Source: Aschersonia sp. MBC 622
Taxonomy: Eukaryota > Ascomycota > Sordariomycetes > Hypocreales > Clavicipitaceae
DNA: 64,000 nucleotides
Assembly (NCBI GenBank): GCA_030782805.1
Contig: JARJPL010000047.1
Span: 99,659-163,658 of the forward strand
Direction of reading: 5' to 3'
The notes below the pieces were generated by a model. That model was not told the DNA's origin. It saw only the letters and a program-made list of their open reading frames with translations, and made no database searches. This document shows positions 1 through 8,440 of this stretch, piece by piece. The stretch's first letter is position 1, and every line of letters starts with the position of its first letter. A program made the position numbers and the translations under genes.

Positions 1-2
1 AC

Positions 3-215
3 ACGGCCGATGCCATGCTCGCGTCCATTGACGGCACCGTCGCCGAGACGGGCAACTCGCGCCTCGGCGAGCTTGTCATGACGTGGCTCCGCGCAGACCT
101 CCACGCCCGCGGGCCTCGCAGCGGCATCAACCGCGGCTCCGAGGGCAAGACATACGGCTTTGGCGGCATCGGTGTTGGCGGATACGGAGACGAGTCCAAG
201 CCCAAGACGAAATAG
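3..215 (+). CDS. 3' end of an unrecognised protein gene (partial)
   Basis: An open frame runs from the window edge and ends with TAG at 213-215, giving the last 70 residues of a protein whose start lies outside the window. The tail has a helical stretch (ending LVMTWLRADLH), then a glycine-rich segment (YGFGGIGVGGYG) and a charged lysine-rich end (DESKPKTK). Third positions are strongly G/C, as in the other real genes here, and an AT-rich 3' flank follows directly. That is why I take it as a genuine C-terminus and not a chance frame. I do not recognise the family. An internal ATG exists at 15, but the frame is open upstream of it. Confidence 0.6.
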   Translation, partial: TADAMLASIDGTVAETGNSRLGELVMTWLRADLHARGPRSGINRGSEGKTYGFGGIGVGGYGDESKPKTK

Positions 216-1327
216 TTTCTTTTTCCTTCGCATCTTCTTCTTCTTGTTTTATTCAACACTTTTCACTTTCAAGCAACGCATCATGACTACGACGTTTTTC
301 AATTTTAACATGAGAAACACCGACTACTGCATTTGGCATTTCTTGGCCATTCAGCCGGGCTCTCAGCCTATTTTTAACACTTGGCTTCGGAGTATCGAAA
401 GGGCATAGAGGGTATAGCATACATCATTCAACGACAGTGCTTTCTAGGGGTGGGGGCGTTGTGACGTTTTGAGTAGCGGAGCGCAGGCCTCAACACTGCA
501 GACCTCTCAAGGATTTAGATTTCGGCGGTTTTTTGTTTTTTCAACATTTAGCATGATGCGTGGATTCTAGGTTGAATTCGGCTTACATTTTACTTTTCTT
601 CATGAAATACCCTACATTTTGATGATGAGAAAGACACCGTATAACAAGTTCGAATTCCGATTCAGGCCTGATAGTTTGCTTCTTATCAGTTGACCCAGTC
701 AATTCTGAGCAGCATTGCAGGTGGTAATTGGCTCTGAATTACCTTAGGCACGCTGTAATGACTCGATAACAGCTTGGTGACCAGGCGCGTGCCAACGTGG
801 GTTTTGAGCATGCCGTAGCGGCGTCCTGCTAGTAGTAACAGCAGTAGCTTCACGCCCTTGATGAGCAGCCCAAGATAGTGGCGTCTAACCAAAATGATTT
901 GGTCGATTGACATCAGCCCTACTTGCCAGAAGTATATAATAATAGCTTACGAATTATTAAAGGTCTATCTCTTCTGAATTAAGTTTAATTCAAACCTTAC
1001 GTCTACTAGCGCTCAGTATATACTTCTAGACGTGCTAATAGGAGAGCAGGTAGTTATAGCTATAGGCTCCCCTAGGGTCTACGATGTTTTCATATAAGAT
1101 GATTTTAATAAGACCATTTAACTATTTATCTTTAAGTAGCGGGAGTGAAGAGCCGCCATTCTTTTATAAGTCGCCTAAATCACGTGGGCCTACCTACCCG
1201 CGATTGCATGGTCAATTGCTCAACGTCACCGCCTAAGCGGCGAACCCGCCGCCCATTCCAATCCATGGGCACGAAAAAGAAAAAACACTGCGGACGACTG
1301 CCATCACCACAAGACGCGTCAACAAAC
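216..1327. other. Intergenic; AT-rich from about 915 to 1140
   Basis: No supportable gene. The first part (216-900) is ordinary 3'-flanking sequence. From about 915 to 1140 the DNA becomes rich in A, T and TpA steps, unlike its neighbours. This could be an old transposon relic decayed by C-to-T mutation, but no terminal repeats or transposase frame remain. Confidence 0.5.
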
Positions 1328-2074
1328 ATGGAGTGGTTGCGGGCGGCGGCCGCGTATCTGTGGAACTTTCGCTACCTGCCCATGAAATACCGGTGGCCCC
1401 TGATCAAGCTCCGACGCCGCCTCTTCCCGTCGCAGTCGCCGCTGGGCCTGCGCCGCTCCGTGCGCTACGCGCGGGACATCCGGTACCCGCCGCTGCGGAG
1501 CCCAGTCCTCTTCGTCCTGGGGCTGCTATGGCCGTTCCCAGCGTGGAAGTTTGCCGCCGAGCTTCCACCGCCGCCGCGGCGCGTCGACCCGGACGCGGTG
1601 GACCGCCGCGCGCACGACCTCCAGCTGCTCCGCATTATGCCGCTCTGGCGCAGCCGCGATACGCCGCTGCGCGCCCTGTACCGCATATACGAGGCGGTGT
1701 GCGCGAGGGACGGAAACCTCATCGCGTCCGAGACGCAGTACTTTTGGCGGCAGACGGGCTGGCCCACGGCTGGCATTCCAAAACCGCCGGCGTGCGAGAA
1801 CGAGGAGCAGTACGCCGTCATGGCGGCGACGGCTGAGACTCTGGTTGACTGCTTTAATTGGAGGCTGCAGCTAGGATTACGGCGCAATGATGGCTCGTTT
1901 ACAAATAGATATGAGGAACCGCCCCCGACTTCTCCTGAAGCGTATCCGTCGTGGACATCAACCGCGGGGAAGCTCCCAGAGAAATTAATCCTCGGCACAC
2001 GTACCACTTATATGGAAAGTCCATTTCACCGGCGCAACATTTATATAGCGACTGGCGACTTTTACTCTGTGTAA
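1328..2074 (+). CDS. Hypothetical protein with one possible membrane segment
   Basis: A single-exon frame. From the ATG at 1328 (MEWLRAAAAYLWNFRY) it encodes 248 residues; the frame is open upstream, with other in-frame ATGs at 1207 and 1264. I prefer 1328 because GC-rich, codon-biased sequence begins there. The protein has a basic N-terminal part (KLRRRLFPS), a hydrophobic stretch (SPVLFVLGLLWPFPAW) that may sit in a membrane, a Pro/Arg-rich linker and a helical middle with many Trp and Tyr residues. The last 60 codons drift towards A/T, so the natural C-terminus may be altered. No known domain recognised. It converges on the nucleotidyltransferase-like gene, with 54 bases between stop codons. 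Confidence 0.5.
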   Translation: MEWLRAAAAYLWNFRYLPMKYRWPLIKLRRRLFPSQSPLGLRRSVRYARDIRYPPLRSPVLFVLGLLWPFPAWKFAAELPPPPRRVDPDAVDRRAHDLQLLRIMPLWRSRDTPLRALYRIYEAVCARDGNLIASETQYFWRQTGWPTAGIPKPPACENEEQYAVMAATAETLVDCFNWRLQLGLRRNDGSFTNRYEEPPPTSPEAYPSWTSTAGKLPEKLILGTRTTYMESPFHRRNIYIATGDFYSV

Positions 2075-2128
2075 CTGCCCACCACTCTATTATTCTTGCC
2101 TGTTCTAACTAGCGCTATGCCCGTTTGC

Positions 2129-2875
2129 TTATTGCTCAATTATGCCATCATCACCATATTTTTCTTTATAGTAACGCGCAACCTCTCGGATAGCATCGTC
2201 TGTAGGCGCAACATCAAACCCATTATAATTTAATCCTCTAATAAATTCAAAGCTCAGCGGCGTAGCGTAGTCGTCTCGGCTTACCATCAGCTTGATAATA
2301 GCCGCGGCATCCGTCGTGTCGACATTTTTCACCTGCCGACGCTCCGTTGCATAGGCGACTCGCCGAATCTTACGCTCTAGTGCCCAGTCGAGGCGTCCAG
2401 CATAAATAACCACATTCTTCCCTTCGTAAATGGCAATGTCTTGCTGGACGGATTCTAGGAATAGCATCTTGCGCTTATCTCGGCGGACAAAGATGCCAAG
2501 TTGGTCGTTAAGCCAGTCGTCCTCTAGGTGGACCGCATCCGCGGCAGTCGCCACGACCTTGCTCCATTCTTCGGCGTAGTCGCTATCTTCGGCCACCTGG
2601 GGGTCTAGGATGCAGTCGATATCCGTAGACGAGGTTCGGTTGCCGCAAAGCAGGACAGCCAGGGAGCCGCCGACAGTAATGAGCCGGATAGGGGCCACGC
2701 TCATCAGCAATTCACTCTTTCCAATCTCTTCGTCCAAGGCATCAAGACCTTTTATTCATGTCAAAAATATGAAAGATGGTAAGTTACTTCCGCAACCGCT
2801 ACATTACGCGTTGCTCATACCTTTGCGCATTTCCTCGCTCGTTAGGAGCCGGGCGGTCGCTCTTGGTGGTTCCAT
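2129..2875 (-). CDS. Nucleotidyltransferase-fold protein, fungal, unknown substrate
   Basis: Two-exon model: exon 1 2821-2875 (ATG at 2875), intron 2749-2820 (GTATGA donor, TTGACAT-like branch, AAAAG acceptor), exon 2 2129-2748; 224 residues. The larger exon lacks a usable ATG, and the join restores one smoothly (MEPPRA...SEEMRKG, then LDALDEE). Residues 40-60 carry the fold's signature: a GGS turn (LITVGGSLAVLL) followed by an acidic pair (TDIDCILD), as in minimal nucleotidyltransferases. A conserved-looking C-terminal helix pair (DTTDAAAIIKLM) follows. What it modifies cannot be told; a toxin-antitoxin-like or antibiotic-modifying role would be a guess. An in-frame ATG further upstream (about 2992) could lengthen the N-terminus. 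It sits between AT-rich tracts, which suggests accessory DNA. Confidence 0.6.
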
Positions 2876-3515
2876 TACTGCCCGCGGTCCTTGATCGAGC
2901 AAAATGCAAACGACTGGCGTTGAGTAATACGGTAAAAATCGCCGAAATTGAAGCAGATGCTTTGCGGAAGGGGGTTTCGGCTGAGCAACCAACCTACATT
3001 TTATGCGGGGTAGTCAGGTGCTGGCAAGAGCCACGAGTACGCTCTATCACGACGGAGAGTTAAATTATGGAAAGGTATAAAATTATCTGCATCACATATT
3101 TTTGTAAGCCCTATTGTTATTTAAAACCTCATTATAAACTTCACCTTAATGTGGGGTTTTAAAGGATCTTGATATTTCGTTATAAATCGCATGAACAGGC
3201 TCAGCTCGAAGGACTCGGCGCCTAACGTTTAGCCGCATACCTAATGCTAGTGTTCAGTACGCTTGAACTCCGTTGGCAGAATAGTTTATACGAGAATATG
3301 TACATTTGAATGGAAATCAATTCAACATAAAGGCGAAATCTCGAGAGGTACCCGTACTCGCCTTTTGGTAACCGCCATGTCCGTCAAGAGATCGCCCGCA
3401 TAGCTCACAGGCTGCTACAAATGCACCTTGCGCTCTAATAGTATATTCATCGTTCATCGTGTCTCGTCATTGACTACCCGACCTAGCGCCCTGTATAACA
3501 ACAAAGGCAGCTCCC
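2876..3515. other. Intergenic, AT-rich
   Basis: Contains the nucleotidyltransferase gene's promoter side and the 3' flank of the CENP-I gene. Roughly 3060-3200 is AT-rich with several TTTAAA/TTATAA steps. No gene seen. Confidence 0.5.
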
Positions 3516-5437
3516 TTACGTTGGCCTGCCTGCCCGGCTCTCAATCGCCTTGGCCACCGACGGCATGCTCACCTTGAGCAGCTCCTCCACGCCGCCGAGG
3601 CCCTTACCTCGCAGGGTCTCCAGCACGCTAGCCCGGTACCCGTTGAAGCCGATGCGGATGCCGCCCGAAGTGCCGAGCTTGCGCAGGCTGTCCTGCGAGA
3701 CGGGCCCCGCGTGGCGCGTCTCAATGGCCGCATCGACAGCAATCTGGCGGTCCTCGAGCGCACGTAGCGTCTCGATGCTCTGCAGGCAAAACTGCGGCGA
3801 GTACGACAGCGAGAGCATGCTCGCGAGCGTGAACCCGCGGTCCACCGCCGACACGTACCGCTCGAGCCGCGCGCGCGCCGGCCCCGGTACCATGCACCCC
3901 TGCTCCACCTCCTTTTCCACACTAAACGCGTGCATCCGCCAGTGCAGGTTGACAATGTCGAGCAGGTTGCCGTTATATCGGGTCACCTCGAGGTGCGTGT
4001 ACGACGACGCGTCAATGGTTGGCGTTTCGGGGTTTCCGCGAATCTTCATGGCCGTCTCGAAGCCCTTCTTGTACGACGCCATGATGTGGCAGAGGCGCGC
4101 GACGGTCGCCAGCGACTGGCTAAAGACGAGAAGGTAGATGAGAGCAGAAGGTGGCAGCTCGATGGAAATGTAGTTTTTGAGCGTGTCGTCGGTGAGCAGC
4201 GCCATGTTTTGCTCGTAAAAGGCAAGGATGGCCGACTCGCTGGACAGCGTCGGGCTGGTCTGCAGGAGGGTGAGGGCGAGCGTGCCGGCATGCTGCACGG
4301 TGCTGGTAATGGTCCGGCTCGCATATGCCGGAATGTTCTTGCTCGATTTTAAAAGAGAGGCCCAGTGATGGACGAGGTTGGTGTACATGTTGAGCAAGCC
4401 CAGCTGCGTGGCCGGCTGGTTATCGGCAACGGCAGCTTCAAGCGGCTGGAAAATAGACTGATATAGTTCTGCCCTTCGTGTTAGATACTAAATTCGGGTG
4501 TCATCATGCACATGGTAGGTCAAAAATGCTGTTTACCTTGAAAGTCATGGAGGGGCGAATACGCCAGAATCTCAAAAATGCAGTCTTTATTTCCCGAGCC
4601 GCTCCAGAGTTGAAAGAAACGGGCAAAGAAATTCAGTATCGTCGACGGCAAGTTCTGCGCCATTAGCACGCATTCAGCTTTCGAAAATTGGCCGTTCTCT
4701 TCATTCTCACCTTGGTCTGCACGACAAAGTCCCGCACAACCTCCATCATCTCCCACAACGTCGCCTCGTCCGCGTCCCCGTCGACAACGTCCTGCAGCGC
4801 CGCGTTGAGCCAGTTGGCGACGCGCAGAAACGACTCGCCGCTCGGCCGCAGCAGCAGCAGCTTCTGGAGCAGCGGGTCGGCCAGCACTGCGACCAGCTGG
4901 TTGGGCAGCTCGAGCCTGTCCATCTTTTCCACGAAGCTCTGCACGTTTTCGATTTCTTCCAGTGTGATCGAGTCCTAAGTTGTCATGGGGCCCATGTTAG
5001 TCGTCTTGTCAACAAGAGTGCTAATCTTGTCCCGCTCAAACGGACCTCGGTTGCGTGTGATGTATGCACAGACGGCAGGGCCTTGGTTCTCGAGCCGCGA
5101 CCGACAGTCTTGTGCACGCGGAAAGCGTCGCGCGGGCGGGACATGCGCTCTTGCGTCTGTTGTATGTGCGCTTCTTGCAGCGCGTCTAGCCTTTCTCGCC
5201 ATGACGGATCGGGATGCTACTCCAAAAGTTAGTCCCCCGGCCCACGTTTACCCTCTAGATATCGACATCGTACCTTGAACGCAGACGCACGCCCACGCAC
5301 TGCCTCGCCGACAATGATTTCCGGATAGTAGTCTTTATATACGCGCAGCAAGCCGACCAGCGTTGGGTCATTACCCGTTTGCCGCGATAAATTCAACCTT
5401 TGCCCCAAGCATCGTTAATCTCCGTCTCAGTTCCCAC

Positions 5438-5478
<41 letters not shown>

Positions 5479-6090
5479 ACATAAGAAAACCTACAGATTC
5501 TGAATGCGAAACGGTCGCACGTGCTTTCTCCTCGTAATCAGCGCCAGGAGATGCGTCAGCTGGGGCCGAATCGCTGCCGTGTCCAGGAGGTTGAACAGCA
5601 CTGGGTATGCCTGCGACAAGACGCCCGGCGTCTCCAGTACGTGGTACACCATGACGAGCCACCGCAGCAGCAGCGCCTGGATCGCCATGGCCGGCTTCAG
5701 CCGGCCGTGGCCCAGCGCGCCGACGACGCGCAGCACGCACGCGGCCGACACCCGCGTCACCGGGTAAAGCCCGCGCAGGAGCACGCCCAGACTCGCCTGG
5801 TCCAGCAGGTTGGGCGTGGTGACGAGCTCCAGCAGCGCGTCGAGCGCGTCAGGCAGCAGCCCACGCTCGTACGCGAGCGACGCCAGGCTGTTGATGGACG
5901 GCTTGATGAGGGTTGCGCGCGCCTTGGGGGCCAGCTTGGAGGCTGTTGAAATTTATGAATTTGTCAGCAAGTTTTGTTTGAGAATTACGGCTTCATCTCT
6001 TGAGAGTCTTAAGGGGTAGATCAGCACTCTCGTACCAGCGACAATATCGGCGACCAAGTTGGTAATCTCATCGTCCCCAGAGGCCGGCAT
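3516..6090 (-). CDS. mis6: Inner kinetochore protein CENP-I / Mis6
   Basis: Seven exons on the minus strand: 6036-6090, 5495-5942, 5274-5397, 5046-5216, 4711-4974, 4537-4654, 3516-4468. They join in frame to 710 residues, starting MPASGDDEITNLV. The product is the Mis6/CENP-I subunit of the constitutive centromere-associated network, which helps deposit and hold CENP-A chromatin and links it to the outer kinetochore. Recognition rests on the family's most conserved block, about residues 100-170: RGLYPVTRVSAACVLRVVGALG, then WLVMVYHVLE and ITRRKHVRPFRIQ. Further support comes from LLRVYKDYYPEIIVG and the acidic TLEEIENVQ segment. The remainder is all-helical, as in the HEAT-like family fold. 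Splice sites are mostly canonical with CTAAC branch sites; the donor at 5045 (GTCCGT) is weak, but only that junction keeps the conserved HATE-DSITLEEIEN frame. Length is normal for filamentous fungi. Confidence 0.93.
5440..5475. repeat. (AC)n microsatellite in CENP-I intron 2
   Basis: About 18 uninterrupted AC dinucleotides. They lie inside intron 2 (5398-5494) of the CENP-I gene, so the transcript carries (GU)n just after the GTAGGT donor. Confidence 0.95.
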
Positions 6091-6341
6091 CGTGGCGCGC
6101 TGCCGCTGCCTGCGACGGCAAGATCAGTTCTATTGGCGTGTATGGGAGAAATTTTGTCTCTTATCAGGGACAAGTCATCGTAAAGTTGCTTAAATATGGG
6201 TTTTTGAGGATTTTCGAGTCCTCAACGTTGACGGAAGCATGCCAGCGGCCGCTTCAGTGTACAAACAAGACGCGTTGGCGCTTAAACTTTTAATGGGCCG
6301 CCAGCCATCCACCAACAGACACTAGAGCCGCTACAGTAGCT

Positions 6342-6372
6342 GGTCGCTGGTGGTGAGGTACCACCAGCGACC
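6342..6372. repeat. Perfect 13-bp inverted repeat (hairpin)
   Basis: Left arm GGTCGCTGGTGGT at 6342-6354 and right arm ACCACCAGCGACC at 6360-6372 are exact reverse complements around a 5-base loop (GAGGT), followed by ATTTTTAAA. It could be a transposon-end remnant, a regulator site or a transcript hairpin. Confidence 0.85.
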
Positions 6373-6750
6373 ATTTTTAAACTGCAAAAAGGAAGACCTT
6401 GATGGCAGCTAATAGTGGCACATGAATTATTACTCTAAACCCAGAGATCAAAGAGGTGCGTGCATGTGAGAACAGAAGGCGGGTGTTACACAGTGCTCGT
6501 GTTAGACACTGTCTAGGCGGGGTATGGCCGTCAATTTCCGTACGTGGCAGGCGGAATAAATCAAGGAGCGGTAAACCCCTATTCCGGGTTGTGTACACAT
6601 CAGAGGAATTGTGTTTTTATCGCGGTTTTGACGACTTTGAGCTTCAAAGAGAGAAAAACTGCCAGTGTTGATATCTGGCTGCAGCCCTCTCATTGGCTCA
6701 AATCAACTATAGACCCACTTTTGTAAACTAGATCATTCACTGCAGGCGAG

Positions 6751-6831
6751 CCTGCAACACACAACAACACAACAACAACTCAACAACAACACAACAACAA
6801 CTCAACAACAACACAACAAGCAATCAACACC
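6751..6831. repeat. CAA-rich tandem repeat
   Basis: Imperfect tandem of a roughly 22-base unit built from ACAACACAACAACAACTCAA, with nested CAA triplets. It is non-coding and sits just upstream of the HNH relic. Confidence 0.85.
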
Positions 6832-6946
6832 AACCAAATCGACTCGTGATACGTACGTACGTGTTATCCCTGACGGGACCAACACTATTTGATCCCGTGC
6901 CTCAGTCTTTTTACCTCATCCTCTTCACCTTGAATCGGTTTCAATC

Positions 6947-7926
6947 ATGGCCTCACTTTCGCCACATCAACGAACACGCTTTAGATGGTTATCTCAACCA
7001 TCCAGCATGCTCGATCCCAGAGCTTGAACGCCTCCTATCTAGCCGGAGAAAGAAAACCACATCCCAAGCTACGAATAAGAGCTTCAAGAACGATTCTTTA
7101 TGCGAAAAATTCAAGAATACTTTCACGACACCAGTGTGGGCCAAGAGGGACTCACAAGGATAGCGGCATCTTTGTGTCTAATTATGCCCATAGAAAGTCT
7201 ACGACGACTCAGATCAGAAGAAGAAGGCTTTGAATACTGTTTTGACGATCTAAACGACCTCAAGAAATACATGTACTTCTACCGGACCGGCATAGTAAAG
7301 CAGTTCGGAGGGCAGGGGCGGGCTTTGGCAGGGACTGGGGGTAAAGCATCACCGCGGGAGAGCTACGTCCAATCTCCTTCTCCTTCTGAGAGGAATATCT
7401 CTGAGCGGTCTTTATCTCTTAATATTGAAAGAGGTAGGAGAGAAACATGAGGATAAAACTTCTTCTACAGGAGAGCAGCAAGGAGAGCAGCCCATCCACC
7501 GACGAATACGGTGGGGAGTACCATCAAGCTCACACATCCCACCACAAATCTATCGCAACGCAGCCGAGACATCTAAATGTCTTGCCAGAGATCCGAAGTG
7601 TATCTGGACTCAATCTTTATATGTCGAGGCTTGTCACATCATCCCATCCTCTATACAAAACAGCACAGAGAAGTTTTCTCTAATGCGGAAATCTTGAATG
7701 GTTTTCTTGCCTATTTTGAAGGTTTTTTCCCCTTGATTGATATCTTTCTACCAAAAGACTGATCAAGCGTGAAATATGCTCACTTTGAGCAAATATTGGG
7801 CTTGGTCCCACAATGAAGTCGCTTTCAAGCCTGAAAAAGCACAATATCACCGCGATGGTCTAGTTTGTGTTCCATTAAGAATCTTCTTTCTTAACAAAAG
7901 GACGTGGGAAACACGAAAAGTTTGAG
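6947..7926 (+). pseudogene. Broken fungal HNH-endonuclease-like gene
   Basis: Coherent protein segments lie in order but in shifting frames. From the ATG at 6947 (MASLSPHQRTRF) the first frame hits stops at 7025, 7040 and 7076, then stays open to 7450 (ELQERFFMRKIQEYFHD, later FEYCFDDLNDLKKYMYFYR). A second frame over about 7425-7697 carries the core KCLARDPKCIW and VEACHIIPSS, which matches the fungal HNH pattern: a Cys-containing strand, then a hydrophobic stretch and C/A-H-I. A third piece near 7776 (MLTLSKYWAWSHNEVAFKPEKA) resembles the downstream helical part of that family. The three early stops can each come from CGA, CAG or CAA by one C-to-T change. I therefore call it a dead gene. 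A living gene with several unrecognised introns is possible but less likely, because no good donors flank the stops. Confidence 0.55.
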
Positions 7927-8027
7927 TTCAACCTACAAAACATCCGTGAGATGTCAGCAGGAAGATTCTTGTCCGAGCCCTTACCTGGCAAGAGGTTCTA
8001 TCGAGACGACGATGGTACACAGCTCGG

Positions 8028-8430
8028 AAGAGCCAGTCAATCAACAGCCAGTCAATCAATAGCCAGTCAATCAACAGCCAGTCAATCAACAGCCAGTCAA
8101 TCAACAGCCAGTAAATCAACGGCCAGTCAATTAATAGCTAGGTAGTTAATCGCCAGCCAGTTAATCAACAGCCAGTCAATCAACAGCCAGTCAATTAATA
8201 GCCAGCCAGTCAATCAACAGCCAGTTAATCAACGGCCAGTCAATTAATAGCTAGGTAGTTCATCGCCAGCCAGTTAATCAACAGCCAGTCAATCAACAGC
8301 CAGTCAATGAATAGCTAGTTAACAGCTGCTAATCAGCTCACTAGCTGTTAATAGAGAAGCTATTGATTGACTGGCTACTGATATTTGGACTGGCTGTTGA
8401 TTAACTGGCTGCTGGTCAACTGGCTCTGTA
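8028..8430. repeat. Fold-back array of 15-bp repeats
   Basis: About 18 direct copies of a 15-base unit close to GCCAGTCAATCAACA run from 8031 to about 8318. Variants include AGCTAGGTAGTTAATC, and a higher-order block occurs twice. After a short spacer, the same unit returns in reverse orientation at about 8352-8428 (TTGATTGACTGGC, ACTGGCTGTTGATTAACTGG), so the whole array can fold back on itself. Outer edges match as inverted ends (AGAGCCAGT against ACTGGCTCT). Because the unit is five codons long, both strands stay open (SQSTA and WLLID repeats), but I see no reason to think it is translated. A related short copy lies at 25626-25715. Confidence 0.9.
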
Positions 8431-8440
8431 CTATCTGTAG

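Larger units (their letters stand above)
6091..6946. other. Intergenic between CENP-I and the HNH relic
   Basis: Holds the CENP-I promoter side, a perfect hairpin at 6342-6372 and a CAA-rich tandem tract at 6751-6831, both listed separately. No gene seen. Confidence 0.5.

Noticed and set aside
8028..8145. Open frames encoding SQSTA or WLLID repeats
   Set aside because: They result from a 15-base (five-codon) repeat unit without stops in some frames on both strands; there is no start context, codon bias or conserved protein.
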